NCBI GenBank assembly: GCA_018896025.1
Contig: JAHIND010000012.1
Span: 1 to 36,291, forward strand
Length of the DNA: 36,291 nucleotides
Reading direction: 5' to 3'
DNA from: Pseudomonadota bacterium
Lineage (GTDB): Bacteria > Desulfobacterota > Desulfarculia > Desulfarculales > Desulfarculaceae
Every line of letters starts with the position of its first letter. Positions within the stretch are counted from its first letter, which is position 1. The notes beneath the pieces are model-generated. The model had not been told where the DNA came from. It made no database searches and was given only the letters and a program-made list of their open reading frames with translations. This document shows, piece by piece, positions 1 through 7,228 of the stretch. The position numbers and the translations under genes are program-made.

Positions 1-43
1 ATCAGGGCTCGACTATAAAACGTGGTCCTGGCATTCTGATGTG

Positions 44-124
44 GGTTGTTCACGGGAACCTCCAAAGCAAAGACGGTTGATGTCGCAATCACCAGTCTCT
101 ACTTCTGGAATCCTGTGAACAACC
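44..124. repeat. Imperfect 14-bp inverted repeat, 53-bp spacer
   Basis: Positions 44-57 (GGTTGTTCACGGGA) and 111-124 (TCCTGTGAACAACC) are reverse complements with one mismatch (13 of 14). They lie just downstream of the HD-domain gene. The spacer has no recognisable ORF and no T-run follows either arm, so a standard terminator is not supported. It could be a small non-autonomous element remnant or a structured 3' end. Nothing else is recognisable in bases 1-140. Confidence 0.4.
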
Positions 125-140
125 TCTTTAGCAGCTACAC

Positions 141-893
141 CTAGTCCTGCAGGAAGCGCCCCCGGGCCAACTTGCGGCCGGTGTTGGTCTTGAACACCTT
201 GGCGATGAGCTTGCTCATCTTCTCCTGGCTTATCCCCGGGAACTCCTCTGGGATGTTCACCAGCCAGTCGCTGTCCCAGATGATGCGAAACTCCAGGGTG
301 TCGATGTCCTTGGCCGAGTGGTGGTTGGCGATGATGCGCCCCACGTGGTCGCGGGTTTCAATGTCCAGGCCCAGGTCCTTCATGATGGCCTCGGCGATGG
401 GCGGGCCTTCCAGCTCCTGCCAGCGCCCGGCGCTTGAGCCGTGCTTGGCCTCCGCCGCCTGGATGCCGATGTCGTGCAGCACTGCCGCGGCCAGGATCAC
501 CTTGGGGTCGCCGCCCTCGGCCTTCATCAATTCCTGGGCGTTGGCCAACACCGCCTGGGCATGCTCGATGCGCTTGGCGTCACGGCCGAAGGTGGCCTTC
601 ATGGCCTCCAGCAGACGGTCCAGCAGGGACTCGCCCCCGCCGCCGGCGGCGGCGTGCTCGGCCAGGGCTTCCTTGGGGTCGTAGCCCAGGCACTCCTTGG
701 CGTGCTCGCACCACTGGGCGCATCCCAGGTTGAGCTTGGGGTTGGCCACCTTTTGGCCGCAGCCGGGGCAGCGGCGCGAGGCGTCGTCCTTGAAGAACTC
801 GATTTCCGCCCCGCAGTGGGCGCAGGTGGTTTCGAAGATGTCGTTAGGCCCCCAAAACTTGGTGTCTTGACCGGGGCACATGGTCTGAGCCAT
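141..893 (-). CDS. Zinc-ribbon HD-domain phosphohydrolase-like protein
   Basis: Probable metal-dependent phosphohydrolase of the HD superfamily; substrate unknown. Numbering from the GTG one codon upstream of the chosen start, the N-terminus has a zinc-ribbon-like pair of CxxC knuckles (C25/C28 and C43/C46) and a second cysteine group (C59, C63, C69). The HD domain follows: H112, the HD dyad H141-D142 in VLHDIG, the HH of ANHHSAKD and a distal D in WDSDWL, so all expected metal ligands are present. The ATG at 893 is chosen because AAGGAGG lies 7 nt upstream; it overlaps the TGA of the preceding gene as TGATG. It is the last gene of the Rrf2-ferredoxin-siroheme operon, so a role in redox or nitrosative stress is suggested only by context. 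Length is about 250 aa, complete. Confidence 0.85.
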   Translation of the reverse strand: MAQTMCPGQDTKFWGPNDIFETTCAHCGAEIEFFKDDASRRCPGCGQKVANPKLNLGCAQWCEHAKECLGYDPKEALAEHAAAGGGGESLLDRLLEAMKATFGRDAKRIEHAQAVLANAQELMKAEGGDPKVILAAAVLHDIGIQAAEAKHGSSAGRWQELEGPPIAEAIMKDLGLDIETRDHVGRIIANHHSAKDIDTLEFRIIWDSDWLVNIPEEFPGISQEKMSKLIAKVFKTNTGRKLARGRFLQD

Positions 894-1738
894 CACTCCC
901 CCTCCTTATGCTTGTCGGCCCACCAGGCGGCGAAGCGCTCTCCCTGGGGGGCGTGTTCGATATAGTCGTCTATGGCCCGGCCCATGAGGGCCACCGCCTG
1001 CTCCGGGCTCCCCACCCTGGCCACCTCTCGGGCCAAGTGAGGGTGGCGGCCCAGCTTGCCGCCCATGAGCACCCGAGCCTCCACCGGGCCCAGGCTCACC
1101 GCCCCGGTGGGGCAGGACTGGGCGCACCCCAGACAGCCCAGGCACTGGTCTTGGTCCCAGGAGACCGTTTCGGCCACCGCGATTGCACCGTCGGGGCAGA
1201 CTGCGGCGCAAGCGCCGCAGGCGGTGCAATCGTCGGGGTCGAAGACGGGACTCACGGTTCCCACCAGGGCCAGATCGGCTATCTGGGGGCGCGAACATCC
1301 ATTGGGGCAACCGGCCAGGGACAGGCGCAGCTTATGGTGGAACAGCACCTGATCGCCCTCAACCTTGGCCCGCAGCCGCTCGCTCACCTGATTGGCCACC
1401 AGCCACGCTTCCAGGGCCTCGCGCCAGGGGTCGGTGTCCATGAGGGCGTTGGGGCAGCCCGAGAGCTTGGCCCGGCAGGACTCCATCACCACCAGCTCGG
1501 CGCCGGGGCGGTTGGCCGCTGGCATTAGCTGGGCCAGCTCCTTCTCGCTCTTGGCGCCCATCACCGCCCTGAAGCGGGCCTCGGCGGCGGCGAAATCGGC
1601 CATGCCGACCTGATCCCTGCCTTCTGAGCGCACCCGCTCCTCCACCTTGCGGCGGGCCAGGGGGCGCACCAACACCGGCACCCCCTTGAGGGCCTGGGCC
1701 GCTTCCGGGGCCCAGGCTATGCCACCGCGTCCGGCCAT
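893..1738 (-). CDS. Siroheme/4Fe-4S mini sulfite-reductase-like protein with dicluster ferredoxin domain
   Basis: Protein of 281 aa related to the C-terminal half of nitrite/sulfite reductases. Domain order: residues about 8-60 (IAWAPEAA, VRPLARRKVEE) resemble the PCP_red domain also found in protochlorophyllide reductase subunits. Next comes a siroheme-Fe4S4-like half-domain with CRAKLSGC and AGCPNGCSRPQI, then two 4Fe-4S motifs (CTACGACAAVCP and CLGCLGCAQSCP), then a short tail. The first cysteine pair is C-x6-C, whereas the classical spacing is C-x5-C. The N-terminal substrate half of full-length sulfite reductases is absent, so catalysis as sulfite reductase is doubtful; electron transfer or siroheme handling is equally possible. 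The start lies 1 nt after the ferredoxin stop and lacks a clear Shine-Dalgarno sequence, suggesting translational coupling. Family assignment is firm, function is not. Confidence 0.8.
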   Translation of the reverse strand: MAGRGGIAWAPEAAQALKGVPVLVRPLARRKVEERVRSEGRDQVGMADFAAAEARFRAVMGAKSEKELAQLMPAANRPGAELVVMESCRAKLSGCPNALMDTDPWREALEAWLVANQVSERLRAKVEGDQVLFHHKLRLSLAGCPNGCSRPQIADLALVGTVSPVFDPDDCTACGACAAVCPDGAIAVAETVSWDQDQCLGCLGCAQSCPTGAVSLGPVEARVLMGGKLGRHPHLAREVARVGSPEQAVALMGRAIDDYIEHAPQGERFAAWWADKHKEGE

Positions 1739-1739
1739 G

Positions 1740-2522
1740 CTAGGCCGCCAGGCTCCAGGGCAGGTTGCGCTTGCCCAGGACCGTTCCGGTGCGGGAGATG
1801 ACCATCTCGCCCACGGGCAGCTTGGCCCCGGAGCGCTGCATGGCCTGCTCCACGATGTGATTCAGGCCCGAGCAGCAGGGCACCTCCATGTGCACGATGG
1901 TCAAGGAGCGCATGCCACCCCCGGCCAGCAGTTGGGCCAGCTTGTCAATGTGGGCCTGGGCGTCGTCCAGCTTGGGGCAGGCCAGGGCGATGGCCCGGCC
2001 CGGCAAAAAGCGCCGGTGCAGGTCGGGCAAAGAGGCCGCCGCGCAGTCGGCCAGGAGAATCAGGTCCGCGCCCTTGAGGAAGGGAGCCTGGGGCGAAAGC
2101 AGTTGCAGCTTGATGGGCCAGTGGCCCAGCTGGCTGGGAGTGGGCCAGTCGTCCTCGTCCGAGGCCGGGGCCGGAGCCGAGGGCGACAGGCTCATGGCCG
2201 CGTGGCCGGGACAGCCGCCCGCGACGGGGAAGGGCTGGGCCGGGGCGGCGGCGGGCTCGGCATGAGGAGCCTTGCCCTGGGAGACCAGCAGCTCTTCCAC
2301 CGCCTCCTCGTCAAAGGCATCGGCCTGGCGCTTTTCAATGGTCAGGGCTCCGGTGGGGCAGCCCTGCAAGCAGGCCCCCAGGCCGTCGCAATATATCTCG
2401 CCCACCAGGCGGGCCTTGCCGTCCACCAACTTAAGGGCCCCTTCGGCGCAGTCCAAGATGCACTGGCCGCAGCCGTTGCACAACTCTTCGTCGATATGGA
2501 TGATGTCCCTGGTATTAGGCAT
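1740..2522 (-). CDS. Dicluster 4Fe-4S ferredoxin with C-terminal 'ATP-binding' type domain
   Basis: Cytoplasmic iron-sulfur protein of 260 aa. The N-terminus carries CNGCGQCILDCAEGAL and CDGLGACLQGCPTGAL, the two-cluster arrangement of a family often found beside hybrid cluster protein genes in anaerobes. A low-complexity Ala/Pro linker (about residues 85-130, with GGCPGH) joins it to a conserved C-terminal domain with WPIKLQLL, CPKLDD and MEVPCCSGL, whose cysteines may bind another cofactor. The ATG at 2522 overlaps the end of the Rrf2 gene by 8 nt (ATGCCTAA), so I prefer it over a start 63 nt upstream. The operon position next to an NsrR-like regulator implies electron transfer during nitrosative or redox stress (inference). 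No hcp gene is visible in the window. Confidence 0.85.
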   Translation of the reverse strand: MPNTRDIIHIDEELCNGCGQCILDCAEGALKLVDGKARLVGEIYCDGLGACLQGCPTGALTIEKRQADAFDEEAVEELLVSQGKAPHAEPAAAPAQPFPVAGGCPGHAAMSLSPSAPAPASDEDDWPTPSQLGHWPIKLQLLSPQAPFLKGADLILLADCAAASLPDLHRRFLPGRAIALACPKLDDAQAHIDKLAQLLAGGGMRSLTIVHMEVPCCSGLNHIVEQAMQRSGAKLPVGEMVISRTGTVLGKRNLPWSLAA

Positions 2523-2949
2523 TGACCGCCTCCTGACGAAAGGTGTCCTTAAGATCCGAAAGCCGGGTTTGGGAGAAATAGTCACGCACCTCGTCGCCCA
2601 CCCGCTCCAGCAAGCCGCCCAAGATGCAGTTGCCGTTGCACATGGGGTTGCCCAACAGGCAGCGCCGCTCCTGCAAGGGTCCCTCGGTGGCCTCGTAGAC
2701 CTCCAGCAGGGTGATGTCCTCGGGATTGCGTTGCAGGGCGAAGCCGCCCTTGGGCCCCCGCTGGGAGCGCACCAGCCCGGCTCGGCCCAAACGCTGCATC
2801 ACCTTGGCCAGGTGAGCCTCGGAAACCTTCAGGCGTCCGGCCAACTCACGGGTGGAAACCTGCTCGCCGGGCCGGGAGGCCAACAGCCCCATGGTGTGCA
2901 GGGCCAGAGAGGCCGCTTCGGATATCTTCAAGAGATGTTGCATGTCCAT
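2515..2949 (-). CDS. Rrf2-family Fe-S transcriptional regulator (NsrR/IscR-like)
   Basis: DNA-binding regulator of 142-144 aa. The N-terminal winged helix includes the recognition region TRELAGRLKVSEAHLAKVMQ and the wing QRGPKGGFAL. The C-terminal cysteine cluster CLLGNPMCNGNC fits an Fe-S ligand site as in NsrR, IscR and RsrR, which suggests sensing of NO, iron-sulfur status or redox state. Two in-frame ATGs occur at 2949 and 2943. AAGGA is 2 nt from the first and 8 nt from the second, so 2943 is the better start. It heads the operon with the ferredoxin, siroheme-like and HD genes. Its promoter -10 lies inside a palindrome, so autoregulation is likely. Whether it is a true NsrR is not decidable here. 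Confidence 0.9.
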   Translation of the reverse strand: MDMQHLLKISEAASLALHTMGLLASRPGEQVSTRELAGRLKVSEAHLAKVMQRLGRAGLVRSQRGPKGGFALQRNPEDITLLEVYEATEGPLQERRCLLGNPMCNGNCILGGLLERVGDEVRDYFSQTRLSDLKDTFRQEAVNA

Positions 2950-2968
2950 GGTCCTTTTTTGTTATTCT

Positions 2969-2982
2969 GGTATTAGAATACC
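2969..2982 (-). promoter_or_regulatory. Operator palindrome GGTATT-ag-AATACC
   Basis: Perfect inverted repeat with 6-bp arms and a 2-bp centre. It covers the -10 hexamer of the Rrf2 operon promoter. Position and size fit an autoregulatory site for the Rrf2 regulator, though the cognate protein is inferred. An overlapping second repeat, TATTCT-N6-AGAATA, spans 2963-2980. Confidence 0.6.
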
Positions 2983-3003
2983 TATTTAAAATTTCATTGT
3001 CAA
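2975..3003 (-). promoter_or_regulatory. Sigma70-type promoter of the Rrf2 operon
   Basis: On the minus strand TTGACA (2998-3003) and TATTCT (2975-2980) are separated by exactly 17 bp in an AT-rich stretch that contrasts with the GC-rich surroundings. The predicted transcript would start about 20 nt upstream of the Rrf2 start codon. The -10 is embedded in the operator palindrome. Confidence 0.7.
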
Positions 3004-3048
3004 CCTCTTGGCAATTTTTTCTTATTTATCATTTAAAATCAGTTTGTT

Positions 3049-3071
3049 AAAAAATTGAGCCCGGCCGGGCT
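3049..3071 (-). terminator. Rho-independent terminator of the amphi-Trp gene
   Basis: On the minus strand the palindrome AGCCCGGCCGGGCT (3058-3071) is followed by CAA and TTTTTT. It would end the transcript from the amphi-Trp gene about 190 nt after its stop. The 3' region between them (3072-3237) holds no ORF I trust. Confidence 0.65.
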
Positions 3072-3237
3072 AATTCTGGAAATAGCTTGGGGAGGCCTGT
3101 CTCCTGCAAGCTGTACGGCCCTAACCATCGCGGTTGGGTGTTCGGCGGGCAACCGCCTTGGCGGACCGGCCATCAGTCCCTTGGCAGCCACCCGGCCAAG
3201 GCACGAGGCGCGCCGGGTCCTGTTCCCCGGCGGATCC

Positions 3238-3735
3238 TCACTTGGTCTTGGGGCTTGCGGCCTTCTTACGTGTGGTGATTTTTTTGGCGGCTTTCTTGGG
3301 GGCAGCGGTTTCCTTTTTGGGCGCTGGCCGTTTGGCGGCGGGCGCAACCACCGGAGCGGGGACTGGAGGCTTTGCCGGTTTGGGCGCGGGCGGTTTGGCA
3401 GCGGGCGCTGGAGGCTTTGCCGGTGGAGCGGGAGCGGGGCTGGGGGTTTCCGCCGGCGGAGCCTGGGTGCCGATCATAATGGCCGGGGCTTGTTCCGCCC
3501 CCTGCTTGGGGTCGCTCCAGCTCAGCTCCAACGAGAGGCGCTTTTTGCCCTTTTTTTGGGAGGCGCTGACTTCCACCTCCATGGGCGTGGTCTTGCCCAG
3601 GCCCATGACCACGTACTCTTTGTCCACCTGCACACAAACCGAGCCCTTTTTCAGCGACTCCACCAAATTTTCCAAAAGGGCCAAAGCTTGCGAGGTGGGC
3701 AGATCGGCCTTGTAAGAAACGCCATTCTTGGACAA
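3238..3735 (-). CDS. Amphi-Trp domain protein with Pro/Ala/Lys-rich histone-H1-like tail
   Basis: Protein of 165 aa. Residues about 1-75 match the small amphi-Trp domain (SLKKGSVCVQV, MEVEVSASQKKG, LSLELSWSD), whose function is unknown to me. Residues about 90-165 are a disordered tail of PAPAPPAKPPAP-type repeats that becomes strongly basic at the end (KKAAKKITTRKKA), like bacterial histone-H1-like or nucleoid-binding tails. The start is TTG at 3735, supported by AAGGAG 6 nt upstream; no better ATG exists. It is monocistronic, with its own terminator. Nucleic-acid binding by the tail is inference. Confidence 0.8.
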   Translation of the reverse strand: MSKNGVSYKADLPTSQALALLENLVESLKKGSVCVQVDKEYVVMGLGKTTPMEVEVSASQKKGKKRLSLELSWSDPKQGAEQAPAIMIGTQAPPAETPSPAPAPPAKPPAPAAKPPAPKPAKPPVPAPVVAPAAKRPAPKKETAAPKKAAKKITTRKKAASPKTK

Positions 3736-3770
3736 GATTCGCTCCTTGGTTAAAGGGTGGTGCTCTAAAA

Positions 3771-3776
3771 ATTATA
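3771..3776 (-). promoter_or_regulatory. Possible -10 box (TATAAT) for the amphi-Trp gene
   Basis: A perfect TATAAT on the minus strand sits about 35 nt upstream of the TTG start. No convincing -35 hexamer is visible at the usual distance, so the promoter may be activator-dependent or the box may be chance. Confidence 0.35.
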
Positions 3777-3823
3777 AGCCATTGGATGCCGCGGGTGTGA
3801 TTTGTAACCAAAACGCCATCATA

Positions 3824-3851
3824 GCCGGATGCGCTTATTCAGGCGTCCGGC
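3824..3851. repeat. REP-like hairpin (9-bp stem) downstream of the antiporter gene
   Basis: GCCGGATGC and GCGTCCGGC can pair over 9 bp with one G-U wobble across a 10-nt loop. There is no T-run, so it may protect the 3' end of the antiporter mRNA rather than terminate it. Only one copy was noticed in the window. Confidence 0.35.
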
Positions 3852-3906
3852 ACGCCCGGACCAAACCCGGTAGGCCCACGAGCTTCAAAAAAATCGCGGA
3901 CTGAAC

Positions 3907-5103
3907 CTACAGCCGGGTGCGCGGGGTCTGGGGCAGGGATTGCTCGGCCGGCGGCGGGGCCTCACCGGGCAGCAAAAGCTTGAAAACCGTGGGGCCGATA
4001 AAGCAGGTGAGCAGGGCCAGAAGCACTATGGCGTCCTTTTGGACCGTGGTGAGCAGCCCGGCCTGCATGCCGATGGAGGCGGCGGCCACGATGAGGCTGA
4101 GGCGGGCCGAAAGCAAAAACCCGGCCTGCAACGCCGAGCGCAGCCCCACCCCCTGCAGGGTGTACAAGAGGCTCGGCAAAAGCTTCACCCCCAAGGCCAC
4201 CAAGAGCAGCAGCAAGCTGGCGGCCAGGCGGCCCGGCCCGGCGATGCTGTGCAGGTCGAACTGCATGCCCACGTGAATGAAAAAGATGGGGATCAGGAAG
4301 CCGAAGCCCAGGCCCGAGAGCTTGCTCTCCAGGGGCTCCTTTTGGCGCATCACAAAAGAGATGACGCAGCCGCCCATAAAGGCTCCCAGCACCGGCTCCA
4401 GCCCGGCCAGCTCGCTGATGGCCACGAACAGGAAAAGCAGGGCCAGGGAGAAGCGCACCCCCTGCTCCTGGGGGTCGTCCGAGAGCAGCAGGCGCTGGGC
4501 CGGTTCCGGATGCCACCAGGCCCACAGCCGCCCCAGCCACAGCAGCAGGCCGAAGCCCACGAACAGGGGTATGGGCAGGGCCAGACGCCAGTTCACCCCG
4601 TGGATGTGCCAGGAGTTGTACATGGTCAAGAGCAGCAGGGTGAGAAAATCGGCCAGGGTGGCGGCCACCAGGATGCTCTGGGCCAGGGGGCTTTTGACCA
4701 TGCCCGATTCCTTGAGGATGGGCAGCACCAGCCCCAAAGAGGTGGTGGATAGCACCAGGGCCATGAACACCCCCAGCCCCAGGGCCAGGCAGGCGGCCAG
4801 GGCCAGACCGGCGGTGCAGGCGAACACCAGCACCTGGAAGGCCAACTGGGAGGGGCGCTGACGGCCCAGGGCCTTGAAGTCGATCTCCATGCCCGCGTGC
4901 AGCATGAGCACCAGAAAGCCCAGCTCGGCCAGGAAGGGCATCCACTGGCCGGTGAGCTGCAAATCGAAAAAGCTCTTGCCCAGCACGATGCCGAAGATGA
5001 TCTCCAGTACCGGGGCGGGCAGGCGCAGCAGGCGGGCCACGCCGGGCAACAGGGCCGCGGCCACCGTGATCAACAGCAGGGAGTAGGCCTGGGAAAGCGC
5101 CAC
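3907..5103 (-). CDS. CPA2-family cation:proton antiporter (KefB/NapA-like membrane domain)
   Basis: Integral membrane protein of 398 aa with about 11-13 hydrophobic segments filling nearly the whole length. Family features are the first helices with PAPVLEIIFGIVLGKS, the LMLHAGMEID stretch, the core ATLADFLTLLL with the membrane-embedded Asp expected for ion exchange, and GAFMGGCVISF. It ends with a short Pro-rich cytosolic tail and has no RCK domain of its own. The regulatory RCK-USP protein is encoded immediately upstream (stop to start 5 nt), so the two are probably one gated transport system. Likely role: exchange of K+ or Na+ for H+, in pH or osmotic homeostasis; the ion cannot be told from sequence. 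Confidence 0.88.
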   Translation of the reverse strand: MALSQAYSLLLITVAAALLPGVARLLRLPAPVLEIIFGIVLGKSFFDLQLTGQWMPFLAELGFLVLMLHAGMEIDFKALGRQRPSQLAFQVLVFACTAGLALAACLALGLGVFMALVLSTTSLGLVLPILKESGMVKSPLAQSILVAATLADFLTLLLLTMYNSWHIHGVNWRLALPIPLFVGFGLLLWLGRLWAWWHPEPAQRLLLSDDPQEQGVRFSLALLFLFVAISELAGLEPVLGAFMGGCVISFVMRQKEPLESKLSGLGFGFLIPIFFIHVGMQFDLHSIAGPGRLAASLLLLLVALGVKLLPSLLYTLQGVGLRSALQAGFLLSARLSLIVAAASIGMQAGLLTTVQKDAIVLLALLTCFIGPTVFKLLLPGEAPPPAEQSLPQTPRTRL

Positions 5104-5108
5104 AGACT

Positions 5109-6542
5109 TCAGTCCTCCTTGGCCACCACCAGCACCGAGCAGCCCGCCTTGGCGGCCAGGTGCTCGCCCACGTTGGGGGACAAAAGCCCCCTGCCCCGGC
5201 TGGAGCCACCCACCACCAGCAGGTCATAGTCGGCGGAGATGGCGCGTATCTCATGCACCGGGTTGCCCTGGAGCACCACCTCCTTGATGGGCAGCTTGTG
5301 GATGTGGGCCTGCTCCCTGGCCTTGGCCAGCACCTGCTCCACCCAGGGGCCGCTGTCCTCGCCGCGCACGAACTCCGGCTCCTCCACCATGGCCAGGCTC
5401 ACCTCTCCCCCGGTCTGGCGGGCCACCTCGGCGGCCACCTCCAGGGCGGCCAGGGAACTGGCCCGGCCGTTGAAGGGCACCAGGATCTTCTGGTACGGCA
5501 AGGTGCCCCCGGCCAGCACCACCGGAGCGCCCAGGGATTCGGCCAGATTCATCAGAGCGGCCTTGGCCAGGGAGTCCAGCAGGGTGGGCTCGAACTTGCC
5601 CATCACCACCAGGCCCACCTCGCCCTGGGCGCACAGCTCCCGGGCCCGCTCCAGCAGGCCCGAGGCCACCGGCTCAACGCGCACCTGGGAGGCGGCGGGC
5701 CACTCGTTGAGCTGGGCCTGCAAATCGCACTGGCCCTCGCGGCACAGGATTATGGCGTCGCTCACCTGGCTGTTCAGGGCCCAGGCCAGGGCCTCGTTCA
5801 TCAGGCCCTCGTGCTCGTCGGGGTCCTTGGGGTTAAGGACCACCAGCAGGGTGTGGCCCCAGGACAGGGGGAAGCCGGGCAGGCCGCACTCCAGCTGGGA
5901 GCATACCTCGCCGTAGGTGTCCGAGGGCCCCATGAGCAGCAGATGGTCCCCCGGCTGGATGCGGGCGTGGGGGTCGGGCAGCAAAAGCTGCTGCTCTCTG
6001 ACCAAGGCCACCAGACGCCACTTGTCGCCGCGCACCGAGTCCACCCGCCGCCCCACCAGATGGGGCAGGCTGTCGGCTTCCAGCTCCATGACCGCGCCCC
6101 GGCCCAGGCCCAGGGGAGTCACCATGAGGTCCGGGTCCTCCAGGAAGTGGTTCACCTCCCGGGCCAGGGCGGCGCTGGCCAAAAGGGCCTCCACCCCCAG
6201 CTCGTTGAAGCGGGCCTGGCCGGCCGCCTGGTAATACACCGCCAAGACATGGGGCACTCCCGCCTGGCGGGCGGCCTGGGCCACGGCCAGGTTCACCGCG
6301 TCGTCCTCGGCCAGGGCGGCCACGTACTGCTGTTCGGCCAGCCCGGCCTGCTCCAGCACAACCGGACTGGAAGGATCGCCCTCATGGGTGGTAAGCTCCC
6401 CCGCATAGACCGCATGGGCCCGCTCCAGATTTGCCTTGCTCTGCCCCACCAGAGTGGGCTCCCAACGACCGCTGAGGCGCTTGAGCAACTCGTGGGTCAC
6501 CGGAGTTGCGCCGCAGATCATTATCTTGCGTTTTTGGTTCAT
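5109..6542 (-). CDS. RCK (TrkA-N/TrkA-C) protein fused to two universal-stress-protein domains
   Basis: Soluble protein of 477 aa. Residues about 5-125 form a TrkA-N/RCK Rossmann domain, 140-215 an RCK_C domain (VGRRVDSVRG, IQPGDHLLLMGP), about 225-345 a divergent USP-like domain and 348-477 a canonical USP domain (YQKILVPFNGRASS, DLLVVGGSSRGRG). The dinucleotide motif, normally GxGxxG, reads CGATPVTHEL, so NAD(H) binding may be lost. The C-terminal glycine-rich loop fits nucleotide binding by USP domains. It is first in a two-gene operon with the CPA2 antiporter and is probably its cytoplasmic gating subunit, linking transport to adenine nucleotide state (inference). Start ATG at 6542. Confidence 0.87.
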   Translation of the reverse strand: MNQKRKIMICGATPVTHELLKRLSGRWEPTLVGQSKANLERAHAVYAGELTTHEGDPSSPVVLEQAGLAEQQYVAALAEDDAVNLAVAQAARQAGVPHVLAVYYQAAGQARFNELGVEALLASAALAREVNHFLEDPDLMVTPLGLGRGAVMELEADSLPHLVGRRVDSVRGDKWRLVALVREQQLLLPDPHARIQPGDHLLLMGPSDTYGEVCSQLECGLPGFPLSWGHTLLVVLNPKDPDEHEGLMNEALAWALNSQVSDAIILCREGQCDLQAQLNEWPAASQVRVEPVASGLLERARELCAQGEVGLVVMGKFEPTLLDSLAKAALMNLAESLGAPVVLAGGTLPYQKILVPFNGRASSLAALEVAAEVARQTGGEVSLAMVEEPEFVRGEDSGPWVEQVLAKAREQAHIHKLPIKEVVLQGNPVHEIRAISADYDLLVVGGSSRGRGLLSPNVGEHLAAKAGCSVLVVAKED

Positions 6543-6655
6543 GGCCTCGCCTTGGTTCGTCGCATGTTGCCTGCCATTTTACAACAACCCGCAGTTGGAA
6601 AAGTCACAGCTTCGCCGCTGTGTCTTCGAATAATGGCATGCTAAAATTATGTGTT

Positions 6656-6661
6656 TATAAT
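6656..6661 (+). promoter_or_regulatory. Possible -10 (TATAAT) upstream of the V4R gene
   Basis: A consensus TATAAT lies 43 nt before the V4R start in an AT-rich pocket of the 160-bp divergent intergenic region (6543-6703). No clear TTGACA-like element is found 16-18 bp upstream. The rest of this region shows nothing recognisable. Confidence 0.4.
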
Positions 6662-6703
6662 GACATCGATCATCTCATGTAGTGGGGCAATTCACGGGGG
6701 ATA

Positions 6704-7225
6704 ATGACAGTGGACAGAAAGTATCAATTTTCCTGGGACCTGCTGGGAGACATCGCCCAGGGCAGGCCCAACCTTGGTCCGGGCACCCGCCTGGAAGTTT
6801 ATCGCCTGATGCAGTTTTGTATCCGCGACGTGCTGGAGCAACAGCTGGGCAAGCAAAAGGCCGACGAAGTTTTCTACCAGGCGGGCCACCTGGCCGGCTC
6901 CGAGTTTTACAAGAACGTCCTGGGCCAGCAGAGCGAATTCAACGGCTTCGTGCGCTCGCTGCAAAACGTGCTCAAGGACATGGGCATCGGCATCCTCAGG
7001 GTAGAGGAGGCCGACCTGGAGGCCGGGTCCTTTGTGGTCACCGTGTCCGAAGACCTGGATTGCTCCGGCCTGCCCGAGCTGGACTACGAGATATGCATCT
7101 ACGACGAGGGCTTCATCGCCGGGCTCATGGAGAGCTTCACCGGACGCAAGTTCAAGGTGAAGGAAGTGGACTGCTGGTGCACCGGCGACCGCACCTGCCG
7201 CTTCACGGCCAAAGTGGTGGACTAG
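6704..7225 (+). CDS. V4R domain protein (small-molecule-binding sensor)
   Basis: Cytoplasmic protein of 173 aa. The C-terminal half (about residues 105-170, with YDEGFIAGLMESFTGRKF, CWCTGDRTCRF) is a V4R/4-vinyl-reductase domain, a fold used to bind small hydrophobic ligands and found in regulators such as XylR/DmpR-like proteins and in BchJ-related proteins. The N-terminal half is helical and resembles the extension usual in stand-alone V4R proteins. The cysteines near the end (CWC, C) match the conserved metal or ligand site. GGGGG stands 3 nt before the ATG. It is followed with little spacing by a 57-aa ORF and a diguanylate cyclase, so it is probably the sensory partner of c-di-GMP signalling (inference). 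Confidence 0.85.
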   Translation: MTVDRKYQFSWDLLGDIAQGRPNLGPGTRLEVYRLMQFCIRDVLEQQLGKQKADEVFYQAGHLAGSEFYKNVLGQQSEFNGFVRSLQNVLKDMGIGILRVEEADLEAGSFVVTVSEDLDCSGLPELDYEICIYDEGFIAGLMESFTGRKFKVKEVDCWCTGDRTCRFTAKVVD

Positions 7226-7228
7226 GCC

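Noticed and set aside
893..1738. Full dissimilatory sulfite reductase subunit (DsrA/DsrB)
   Set aside because: Too short, lacks the N-terminal halves, and starts with a PCP_red-like segment.
3824..3851. Terminator for the antiporter
   Set aside because: The hairpin is good but no T-run follows on either strand. Kept as a REP-like repeat.
5160..6644. Open frame of 494 codons opposite the RCK-USP gene
   Set aside because: Same reason: biased composition and fully overlapped by a recognisable protein on the other strand.
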